A stretch of 5,329 bases of DNA from CAIKZD01 sp041675165 (GTDB taxonomy: Bacteria > Patescibacteriota > Minisyncoccia > Moranbacterales > UBA2206). The first letter of the stretch is position 1. Every line of letters begins with the position of its first letter. Location of the stretch: assembly GCA_041675165.1 (NCBI GenBank), contig JBAYUI010000026.1, positions 1 through 5,329 on the forward strand, given 5' to 3'. Below are positions 1 to 4,931 of the stretch, in pieces. The notes beneath the pieces were generated by a model. The model searched no databases. It worked only from the letters and a program-made list of their open reading frames with translations, and had not been told where the DNA came from. A program made the position numbers and the translations under genes.

Positions 1-35
1 GATAGTGGCAGTTATTTTGATTGTGATAGAAAATA

Positions 36-55
36 AATGTTCCACGTGGAACATT
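36..55. promoter_or_regulatory. parS: parS centromere-like site 1 (ParB-binding palindrome)
   Basis: The 16-bp core TGTTCCACGTGGAACA (38-53) is a perfect palindrome that fits the widely conserved bacterial parS consensus (TGTTNCACGTGAAACA and its symmetric variants). Complementary AA/TT flanks extend the symmetry to 20 bp. ParB (Spo0J) binds such sites, spreads as a CTP-dependent clamp and loads SMC near the replication origin. An identical core recurs 65 bp downstream. No ParA or ParB gene is visible, so function is inferred from the site alone. Confidence 0.88.
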
Positions 56-100
56 GGGTCAAGGAATATCAAAAAGATACTCAGAATGGCAAAGGATCAA

Positions 101-120
101 ATTGTTCCACGTGGAACAAT
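101..120. promoter_or_regulatory. parS: parS centromere-like site 2 (ParB-binding palindrome)
   Basis: This is the second copy of the 16-bp core TGTTCCACGTGGAACA (103-118), again a perfect palindrome. Here AT/AT flanks, different from those of site 1, also extend the symmetry to 20 bp. The sequence between the two sites is unrelated to either, so this is not a duplication of a longer segment. The conserved core with independent flanks points to selection on a protein-binding site. Two sites 65 bp apart (about six helical turns) would form a small ParB nucleation cluster. Confidence 0.88.
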
Positions 121-247
121 CAAGGAAGCACTCTTAGAAAGCAGATCTTCTCACAACACATCACTGAACAATATTATCGAACTCCAAGCAAACGGAACCG
201 AGCTACCAGGCAATACTATATTATGCAACGATATCGATTGTTTGTCA

Positions 248-394
248 ATGAGGAATGTCCGCCGCTATTTTCAAGGAATTTTATTAGGATTTATCTTTAT
301 TATGCTTTTTGATCACTATTTCTGGGATATATGGCAGGGACAGGTCCTGTTTTGGCTAGTCGCGGGAATAGTTGCAGGGCTGGACAAAAAGTAG
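248..394 (+). pseudogene. Two-helix membrane ORF, probable C-terminal remnant of an O-antigen ligase-like protein
   Basis: From the ATG at 248 the frame encodes 48 residues that begin with a positive stretch (MRNVRRYF). A hydrophobic helix follows (about residues 10-21), then a short DHYFWDIWQGQ segment, a second helix (about 33-45) and a DKK tail. A hydrophobic helix, then FDHYxW, a QGQ turn and LFWLV is the pattern I recall at the C-terminus of O-antigen ligase/polymerase-like (WaaL/Wzy-type) proteins in CPR genomes. That resemblance is from memory and not from a search. The frame stays open upstream to a GTG at position 5, but residues 1-81 of that reading cross both parS palindromes and show none of the membrane helices expected of the family. 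No ribosome binding site precedes 248. It is therefore either a decayed 3' end of a membrane protein gene or a genuine small membrane protein. Confidence 0.45.
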
Positions 395-399
395 TATAG

Positions 400-625
400 A
401 ATGCTATTGTCGCTATAGAATCAACTCGAGATCTTTACAAGAAGTTTCCAAGAAAAACTAAGGGCGTTTTTATCGGAAAAACTACCCGATGTTAAGGCGT
501 ATAACGACTGCCCAGAAAATGACTTCGATGAAATAATGAGATCTATCGAGAAGTCATTCAGTAAGGCTGGATTAGAAATACTTCAAGAGCATGATCATTG
601 CATAATGCATGGAGGAGGATCATAA
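400..625 (+). pseudogene. Frameshifted, start-less coding remnant of unknown function
   Basis: Reading the frame with codons at 419, 422 and so on, the sequence is open from 419 to a TAA at 623-625. It gives 68 protein-like residues containing EKLRAFLSEKLPDVKAY, then DFDEIMRSIEKSFSKAGLEI, and ending in EHDHCIMHGGGS. There is no ATG, GTG or TTG in this frame before 536, and a TAG at 416 closes it upstream. In the neighbouring frame 400-447 reads NAIVAIESTRDLYKKF, which joins naturally to QEKLRAFL if one T is removed from the TTT at 445-447. The two pieces would form one continuous charged, probably helical segment. The tail has a His-x-His-Cys-x-x-His cluster that could bind metal. I do not recognise the family. 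A sequencing indel is possible, but the absence of any start codon argues for real decay. Confidence 0.5.
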
Positions 626-663
626 AAATTGAAAAATTCCTCTTTGGCTATGAACTACAGATT

Positions 664-697
664 TGGCGAGTCGCAATTGCGGCTCGCCATCTTTTTT
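664..697 (+). terminator. Rho-independent terminator, plus strand
   Basis: GGCGAGTCGC and GCGGCTCGCC (665-688) form a 10-bp stem with a single U-G wobble around an AATT loop. A flanking T-A pair extends it, and the run CTTTTTT follows at 691-697. This is a textbook intrinsic terminator. It closes whatever plus-strand transcription crosses the remnants at 248-625, so that region was, and may still be, a transcription unit. Confidence 0.85.
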
Positions 698-718
698 ATA
701 GCGGCCAAATAATTTCAC

Positions 719-754
719 AAAAAAACAGACTCTTTTTATAAAGCCTGTTTTTTT
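719..754. terminator. Bidirectional intrinsic terminator at the end of the gyrA operon
   Basis: Seven As (719-725) and seven Ts (748-754) flank a stem that starts CAG/CTG and continues through wobble pairs to an A/T-rich loop. Each transcribed strand therefore carries a hairpin followed by a U-tract. On the minus strand it lies 31 nt past the gyrA stop codon and is the natural terminator of the hydrolase-membrane protein-gyrA block. On the plus strand it backs up the GC-rich terminator 21 nt to its left. Confidence 0.8.
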
Positions 755-785
755 AATTTTCATCTTAGAAAGTTTTTACTTTAAA

Positions 786-3272
786 TTATAATACTGTGGA
801 TGCAGACACTTTGTCACCTGGTTGCGGTCGCATGACGCGGACGCCTTGGGTGGCGCGACCGAGGACGGAAACACTAGCGAGGGGAATGCGGATGATTTGT
901 CCTTGCTCAGAAGTGAGGATCAAGTCGGTGTCGAGCGCGTCCATATTTATCACAGTTGCCCCGATCAGTTTGCCAGTTTTGGCTGTGACAGTCGCAGTCT
1001 TAATACCACTGCCGCCGCGTTTTTGTACTTTGTATGATTTCAAATCAGTTCTTTTGCCATAACCATTTTGTGATATGACTAGGAGCTGATTGCCTTTTTG
1101 ATTCTTGAAAAGCACATCCATTCCGACAACCTTATCTTCTTTTTTCAGCTTGATTCCACGCACACCCGCCGCGGTACGACCCATAGCTCGCACATCCGAT
1201 TCTTTGAAATGGATGGCTTGACCATTGCTCGTAGTGATAACCACTTCATCCGCACTTGTCGTTGCATCCACCCAGCGGAGCGCGTCATCTTTCTCCAGTT
1301 TGATCGCGATGAGACCCGAACGTCTCACATTCTCAAATTCATCCAAGGAGGTTTTTTTCACCGTACCCATTTCAGTGGTCATAATGAGATATTTGTATTG
1401 ATCATCCTTGTTGAAAGCGATGACCGCCGTAATGGATTCTTCTTGTGAAAGCGACAAGAAATTCACGATGGATTGTCCCTTGGCGACGCGGGATGATTCC
1501 GGAATTTCATATGCTTTGGTCTGGAAAACTTTGCCCGTATTAGTGAAGAAGAGTAGGTTATCATGAGTCATAATACCTAGCATCTTCTCGATCGTGTCGC
1601 CTTCTTTGGTCGTAGCGCCAATCACGCCTTTGCCGCCCCGATTTTGCACCTTGTAGACGGTCGGATTCATACGCTTGATGTATCCTTCTTTAGAAATAGT
1701 GATGATAGCTTCCTCGTTCGGCACCAAGTCTTCCTGCTTGAATTCGGTCACGCCGGATTTAATCACTTTGGTTTTTCTCTCATCCCCATATTTTTCTTTG
1801 ACGCGCGCCAATTCGTCCTTCACTATGCCCAAAATTTTCTTCTCACTCTTAAGAATAGCTTCCAATTCAGCGATAAGCTTAAGTTTTTCCGCCAATTCGT
1901 CTTCGATCTTTTTCCTTTCCAAACCGGCCAAAGTCTGCAACCGCATTTCCAAAATAGCCGTCGCTTGCCGCTCGGACAGTTTGAATTTTTTGATCAAATT
2001 CTTGTGCGCTTCTTCTTTGGTAGGGGACTTCTTGATCGTTTCGATCACAGCGTCGATGTTGTCCAAGGCGATCTTCAAGCCTTCTAAGATGTGGGCGCGA
2101 TCTTTCGCCTTGTCCAAGTCAAATTTGGTCCGGCGCGTAACCACGATCTTCCGGTGCGTGATGTATTCTTCCAGAATTGTCTTCAAATTGAGCACCTGCG
2201 GCTCAATGCCGCCGACCAAGGCTAGCATATTCACCCCAAAATTTTTCTGCAGATCAGTCAGTGAATAGAGCTTGTTCAAAACTTTTTGCGGATAAGCATC
2301 CTTTTTCAGATCCACCACTACACGCACGCCATCCTTGTCCGATTCATCCCGCAAATCCCTGATACCGACGATTTTGCCGCTGTGCACCAGATCGGCAATT
2401 TTCTCGATCAAAGTAGCTTTGTTGGTGGCGTAAGTGATTTCTGAAATGATGATTTGGAAAGCTCCGGCCTTGGTTTCCACGATTTCCGCCTTGCCGCGCG
2501 TAAGGATCTTTCCGCGACCGGTCTTATAGGCTTCTATGATATCCTTTTTATTGTAAATGATTCCGCCAGTCGGAAAATCCGGACCTTTTATGAATTCACA
2601 CAGGTCTTCGATCGAAGCCTCGGGATTGTCGATCAAATGATTGACTCCATCGATTATTTCCGTACTGTTGTGCGGCGGGATATTAGTGGCCATACCGACC
2701 GCGATACCCATTGAACCATTGAGGAGCAGTTGTGGCAGTCCGGCCGGCAAAACTGTCGGTTCTTTGTGCTGTCCGTCAAAGTTCGGCACGAAATCCACCG
2801 TATTTTTTTCAATATCAATAAGCATCTCTTCCGCAATAGGGGAAAGCTTAGCTTCGGTATAACGATAGGCGGCCGCACTGTCACCATCCATCGAACCAAA
2901 ATTTCCTTGTCCTCGCACCATCGGATAACGCAAGGAAAAGTCCTGTGCCATACGCACCATCGAATCATAGACCGCTACATCGCCATGCGGATGGTATTTT
3001 CCTAACACTTCTCCGACCACCGTGGCTGATTTTCGGAATTTGGCATTGGCACGGAGCCCCGTGTTCCACATAGAATAGAGGATGCGGCGATGCACCGGCT
3101 TCAAGCCGTCGCGAACATCCGGAAGAGCGCGAGCAACAATGACGCTCATCGCATAATCCAAATAGGATTGCTGGATTTCCGTAGTGATTTCCTGCAGTTT
3201 GACATTTTGTCGCTTCACTTCTCCTTCGCCCGCCCCAGCTTCAGCGGCGGGTTTTTTGATTTCTTTCGCCAT
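786..3272 (-). CDS. gyrA: DNA gyrase subunit A
   Basis: GyrA is the DNA-breaking and rejoining subunit of the A2B2 type IIA topoisomerase that introduces negative supercoils in an ATP-dependent reaction with GyrB. The product has 828 residues, within the usual range. After a low-complexity Ala/Glu/Gly/Lys N-terminus (1-20), the breakage-reunion domain covers about 30-500. It includes LPDVRDGLKPVHRRILY (50-66), HPHGD (94-98), the catalytic tyrosine Y138 in AAAYRYTEAK next to R137, the block around GMATNIPPHN (193-202) and a charged coiled-coil region (about 385-500). The C-terminal beta-pinwheel domain (about 515-825) carries a GyrA box QNRGGKG (543-549) and a second box-like QKRGGSG (750-756). 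This favours gyrase over topoisomerase IV ParC. Position 99, equivalent to E. coli Ser83, is Val; the Asp87 equivalent is kept (D103). A TTG at 3308 would add 12 residues, but its GGAG is only 1 nt away, and the ATG at 3272 gives the normal N-terminus. The Shine-Dalgarno is weak (a GGA about 7 nt upstream). It is the last gene of the block. Confidence 0.97.
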   Translation of the reverse strand: MAKEIKKPAAEAGAGEGEVKRQNVKLQEITTEIQQSYLDYAMSVIVARALPDVRDGLKPVHRRILYSMWNTGLRANAKFRKSATVVGEVLGKYHPHGDVAVYDSMVRMAQDFSLRYPMVRGQGNFGSMDGDSAAAYRYTEAKLSPIAEEMLIDIEKNTVDFVPNFDGQHKEPTVLPAGLPQLLLNGSMGIAVGMATNIPPHNSTEIIDGVNHLIDNPEASIEDLCEFIKGPDFPTGGIIYNKKDIIEAYKTGRGKILTRGKAEIVETKAGAFQIIISEITYATNKATLIEKIADLVHSGKIVGIRDLRDESDKDGVRVVVDLKKDAYPQKVLNKLYSLTDLQKNFGVNMLALVGGIEPQVLNLKTILEEYITHRKIVVTRRTKFDLDKAKDRAHILEGLKIALDNIDAVIETIKKSPTKEEAHKNLIKKFKLSERQATAILEMRLQTLAGLERKKIEDELAEKLKLIAELEAILKSEKKILGIVKDELARVKEKYGDERKTKVIKSGVTEFKQEDLVPNEEAIITISKEGYIKRMNPTVYKVQNRGGKGVIGATTKEGDTIEKMLGIMTHDNLLFFTNTGKVFQTKAYEIPESSRVAKGQSIVNFLSLSQEESITAVIAFNKDDQYKYLIMTTEMGTVKKTSLDEFENVRRSGLIAIKLEKDDALRWVDATTSADEVVITTSNGQAIHFKESDVRAMGRTAAGVRGIKLKKEDKVVGMDVLFKNQKGNQLLVISQNGYGKRTDLKSYKVQKRGGSGIKTATVTAKTGKLIGATVINMDALDTDLILTSEQGQIIRIPLASVSVLGRATQGVRVMRPQPGDKVSASTVL

Positions 3273-3348
3273 ATTTATAATCCGGAAAAACAGCCTACTT
3301 GTGTGCAAGCTCCGCCGGTCAATTTATTTATTATTCCAATTCGATCGA

Positions 3349-3717
3349 TTAATTCGAACTAGGATCCGCAGTCGAAGTTGCTTTCGGATTCGGATCTGAG
3401 CCCGCATTAAAACCCTCGCCGGAACTGGTTGAACCGTTGTTCGAAGCGGGAACTGTTTGTTGAGAAGCACTGTCTACCGCGCTATTCATCTGGCCAACCA
3501 CGTCTTTTATGGATTTCTTCTGTTGATCGAATTCCGTTGAAAGATTCGGGTTGTCCGATTGCAGGCCTTGGGAGAAATCAGCAGTTTGGCCTTTCAGAAG
3601 AATAAGCCAAAGAAGAATGATGCCCGATGTGAAAACCGCCGTAAGTCCCCATACCCAACGCAAGCGGATATGCTCCGGTTGTCGCCTGATTTCTTCAATT
3701 TTAGTCAAGATATCCAT
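3349..3717 (-). CDS. Small single-pass membrane protein of unknown function
   Basis: The 122-residue protein has a basic N-terminus (KIEEIRRQPEHIRLR), one hydrophobic helix at about 21-41 (from WVWGLT to LILL) and an approximately 80-residue tail rich in Ser, Asn, Gln, Thr and Gly with no visible fold. The positive-inside rule predicts the N-terminus in the cytoplasm and a disordered tail outside. There is no signal peptidase site or lipobox. I recall similar proteins with a PEHIR(L)R motif before one transmembrane helix in CPR genomes, often beside this hydrolase or gyrA; that is an impression from memory. The gene starts 6 nt after the hydrolase stop codon with no good Shine-Dalgarno, so translational coupling is likely. 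It ends 76 nt before gyrA. The reading frame is convincing (tight spacing, clear topology). No function can be assigned. Confidence 0.8.
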   Translation of the reverse strand: MDILTKIEEIRRQPEHIRLRWVWGLTAVFTSGIILLWLILLKGQTADFSQGLQSDNPNLSTEFDQQKKSIKDVVGQMNSAVDSASQQTVPASNNGSTSSGEGFNAGSDPNPKATSTADPSSN

Positions 3718-3723
3718 AAAAAT

Positions 3724-4383
3724 CTATTCCATTCCCATAATGATCACTTCCATCTTTTTGTCTTCCGCGTCTTTTTTCTTGAAATTCAATTTAGCCACCC
3801 TTTCTTTCGGGCAATTGCCGATTTCATCACAAAAACCTTTCTCGTCATCAAGGTCAACGGTGACCCCTTTGGTCTTGAAATGCATCGGGATAACTACGCG
3901 CGGTTCGATTTTCTTGACCATTTTGGCCGCTTTTTCCCCATCGATCGTATAATGTCCGCCGATCGGAATCATCAGGATGTCTACACCGCTGATGGTTTCG
4001 TATTGTTTTTCCGTCAGATCGGTGCCCAAATCTCCCAAATGACACACTCGCAAGTCTTCCACTTCTAAGATAAAAATCGTATTGAGACCTTTTTCCGCGC
4101 CAGCCTTGTCATCATGGAAAGAGGGGTATCCGACGATGTTTATACCTTTCACGCTATATTCCCCCGGAATATCAATCACGCTCGGATCACCCTTGATCGC
4201 CTCGACATTATTGTGATCATGATGATTATGACTCACAAGCACCAAGTCCGCGCTGCCTTGTGGAGGTCGCAGGCCAATGGATTTGTCAAAAGGATCCAAA
4301 AAAATGTTCACATCCGCCTGCCCGCGACCGGCCGGCTTGGTGGTTAATTTGAAGCAAGAATGGCCATAGTATTGGATAATCAT
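3724..4383 (-). CDS. UPF0173/UlaG-like metal-dependent hydrolase, metallo-beta-lactamase fold
   Basis: The 219-residue protein belongs to the metallo-beta-lactamase superfamily, in the group of small cytoplasmic UlaG/UPF0173-type hydrolases. It opens with the typical strand MIIQYYGHSCFKL, which fixes the start. The metal-binding signature SHNHHDHNN gives H52, H54, D56 and H57. Further candidate ligands are H90 (in SFHDD), D118 (in HLGD) and H168 (in IPMHF), and GGHYTID (142-148) is another family-typical motif. All residues expected for a two-metal centre are present, so it should be catalytically active. The natural substrate is unknown: family members include a lactonase (UlaG) and phosphodiesterase-type enzymes, and nothing here decides between them. 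It is the first gene of the minus-strand block. The leader upstream of its ATG shows no Shine-Dalgarno; it reads as repeated CTAACCT-like sequence followed by AAAAAT. Confidence 0.9.
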   Translation of the reverse strand: MIIQYYGHSCFKLTTKPAGRGQADVNIFLDPFDKSIGLRPPQGSADLVLVSHNHHDHNNVEAIKGDPSVIDIPGEYSVKGINIVGYPSFHDDKAGAEKGLNTIFILEVEDLRVCHLGDLGTDLTEKQYETISGVDILMIPIGGHYTIDGEKAAKMVKKIEPRVVIPMHFKTKGVTVDLDDEKGFCDEIGNCPKERVAKLNFKKKDAEDKKMEVIIMGME

Positions 4384-4422
4384 ATTTTTAGGTTAGAGAG
4401 GTTAGGTTTATTCAACTATTAC

Positions 4423-4451
4423 AGCTTATCATTCAAAAACACTTTTGTCGA
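4423..4451 (-). promoter_or_regulatory. Candidate promoter of the hydrolase-membrane protein-gyrA block
   Basis: On the minus strand TCGACA (4451-4446, one mismatch to TTGACA) is followed after 17 nt by TAAGCT (4428-4423, three of six to TATAAT) preceded by an extended TG-n element. A start near 4416 would give a leader of roughly 33 nt before the hydrolase ATG. The -10 is weak, so this is only the best candidate in the intergenic space. Confidence 0.3.
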
Positions 4452-4460
4452 GTTTCCGCT

Positions 4461-4487
4461 TTGACAACCACTGTTTTTTCCTATACC
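4461..4487 (+). promoter_or_regulatory. Candidate promoter for the pyrF leader transcript
   Basis: A perfect TTGACA (4461-4466) is followed after 15 nt by TATACC (4482-4487). With a 17-nt spacer the -10 would be the poorer TACCTT. Transcription would begin at about 4494-4496, just before the UUCG hairpin and about 435 nt ahead of pyrF. It lies back to back with the minus-strand promoter candidate, consistent with a divergent intergenic region. Confidence 0.4.
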
Positions 4488-4503
4488 TTAAACTCAAACA
4501 AAA

Positions 4504-4521
4504 CTCTGCCTTCGGGCAGAG
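4504..4521 (+). ncRNA. UUCG-tetraloop hairpin at the 5' end of the pyrF leader
   Basis: CTCTGCC-TTCG-GGCAGAG is a perfect 7-bp stem closed by C-UUCG-G, the exceptionally stable tetraloop, when read as plus-strand RNA. The sequence after it on the plus strand is only moderately U-rich (GTTGATTTCTTT), so it would be a poor terminator. On the minus strand it is followed by TTTTGTTTGAGTTT and could act as a weak terminator for antisense transcripts. Its place about 10 nt after the predicted start suggests a 5' protective or regulatory leader hairpin. Confidence 0.5.
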
Positions 4522-4638
4522 GTTGATTTCTTTAAAAACAGAATAGCGAGTCTAGTCTTACGTGTGAATATATGGCGGCAGAGAGTGTTTTTGTGTCTTT
4601 AGCTGGCAAACTGGAAACCACACCAAAAGGAGCCTCCT

Positions 4639-4776
4639 ATGGCAGACAAAAGGAGTATGTTGAAGGAGAAAAAACGACAAGCACAAAATGGAAATGGCAG
4701 CAGCCTAAGGAATCGGACCGGACCAGGCGGCAATACTTACAAAACAAAGAGGAAAAGAAACGGGAGCGGGAGATAA
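4639..4776 (+). CDS. Candidate small basic protein, 45 residues, unknown
   Basis: The ATG at 4639 has AGGAG at 4628-4632, 6 nt upstream, one of the two best ribosome binding sites in the window. The product is highly basic and probably disordered: MADKRSMLKEKKRQAQ, then a Gly/Asn/Ser-rich centre, then KTKRKRNGSGR. The composition would suit nucleic-acid binding, but it also follows from the A/G-rich strand, so the gene may not be real. Its TAA is 2 nt before the ATG of the next small ORF, a spacing typical of translational coupling. No family is recognised. Confidence 0.35.
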   Translation: MADKRSMLKEKKRQAQNGNGSSLRNRTGPGGNTYKTKRKRNGSGR

Positions 4777-4778
4777 AT

Positions 4779-4895
4779 ATGAAAAATTATAAGGGTACAA
4801 AGTTTTTCAGACAAGTACAAAAATGGATCCTAAAACCGAGAACGACTTTCTACAGAAGATTACAACGAGGCAGAAACAGCGACAGATGTCGCTAA
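4779..4895 (+). CDS. Candidate small basic protein, 38 residues, unknown
   Basis: The ATG at 4779 lies 2 nt after the preceding stop codon and behind a GCGGGAGA that could serve as a weak ribosome binding site. The peptide runs from MKNYKGTKFFRQ through WILKPRTTFYRRLQ to a RGRNSDRCR tail. It is strongly positive and could form an amphipathic helix. The same frame is open upstream to an ATG at 4572, but that start has no ribosome binding site. It ends 36 nt before pyrF. It could be a leader peptide or chance. Confidence 0.25.
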   Translation: MKNYKGTKFFRQVQKWILKPRTTFYRRLQRGRNSDRCR

Positions 4896-4901
4896 AATGC
4901 A

Positions 4902-4913
4902 ATTTCGCGAAAT
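4902..4913. repeat. 12-bp palindrome next to the pyrF ribosome binding site
   Basis: ATTTCGCGAAAT is a perfect palindrome ending 4 nt before the AGGAG of pyrF. It has the size and symmetry of a dimeric-repressor operator half-site pair, but it is only 12 bp and occurs once here, so chance is a real possibility. Confidence 0.25.
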
Positions 4914-4931
4914 GAAAAGGAGATATACATC

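Larger units (their letters stand above)
4522..4931 (+). other. Purine-rich leader region upstream of pyrF
   Basis: This 410-nt stretch contains no recognisable protein family. The plus strand becomes strongly A/G-rich after about 4620 and is open in several frames at once, which makes ORF length weak evidence here. The frame from 4572 to 4895 (107 codons) has no ribosome binding site. Two shorter ORFs with better start contexts are listed separately. A small hairpin AGCGAC-AGAT-GTCGCT lies at 4878-4893, just before the pyrF ribosome binding site. I see no known riboswitch or tRNA. Confidence 0.4.

Noticed and set aside
5..247. N-terminal extension (GTG at 5) of the two-helix membrane ORF
   Set aside because: It consists largely of the two parS sites and unstructured sequence, has no membrane character and no visible ribosome binding site.
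37..312. 91-residue plus-strand ORF beginning MFHVEH
   Set aside because: The MFHVEH start is the parS palindrome read as codons, a well-known source of spurious ORFs. The second site gives CSTWNN in the same way. No domain-like content follows.
629..712. 27-residue ORF from a TTG, behind GGAGGAGG at 611-618
   Set aside because: The purine run lies at the end of the preceding frame, and over half of the ORF is the stem and U-tract of the intrinsic terminator.
1675..2268. 197-residue plus-strand ORF and other long ORFs antisense to gyrA
   Set aside because: They are shadows of the highly conserved gyrA frame, with low-complexity Ser/Phe-rich translations and no start context.
3273..3308. TTG start extending GyrA by 12 residues (MHTSRLFFRIIN)
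   Set aside because: The only GGAG is 1 nt from the TTG, too close to work. The ATG at 3272 begins the normal GyrA N-terminus.
4572..4895. 107-residue plus-strand ORF upstream of pyrF
   Set aside because: It has no ribosome binding site at its ATG, a composition dictated by A/G-rich DNA, and overlap with a better-initiated 45-residue ORF. Its last 38 codons are kept as a low-confidence candidate.
4917..4930. AAGGAGATATACAT before pyrF matches the phage T7 gene 10 ribosome binding site used in expression vectors
   Set aside because: The match is 14 nt and stops there; flanks are unrelated to vector sequence and the gene fits its surroundings. Treated as coincidence around an ordinary AGGAG.
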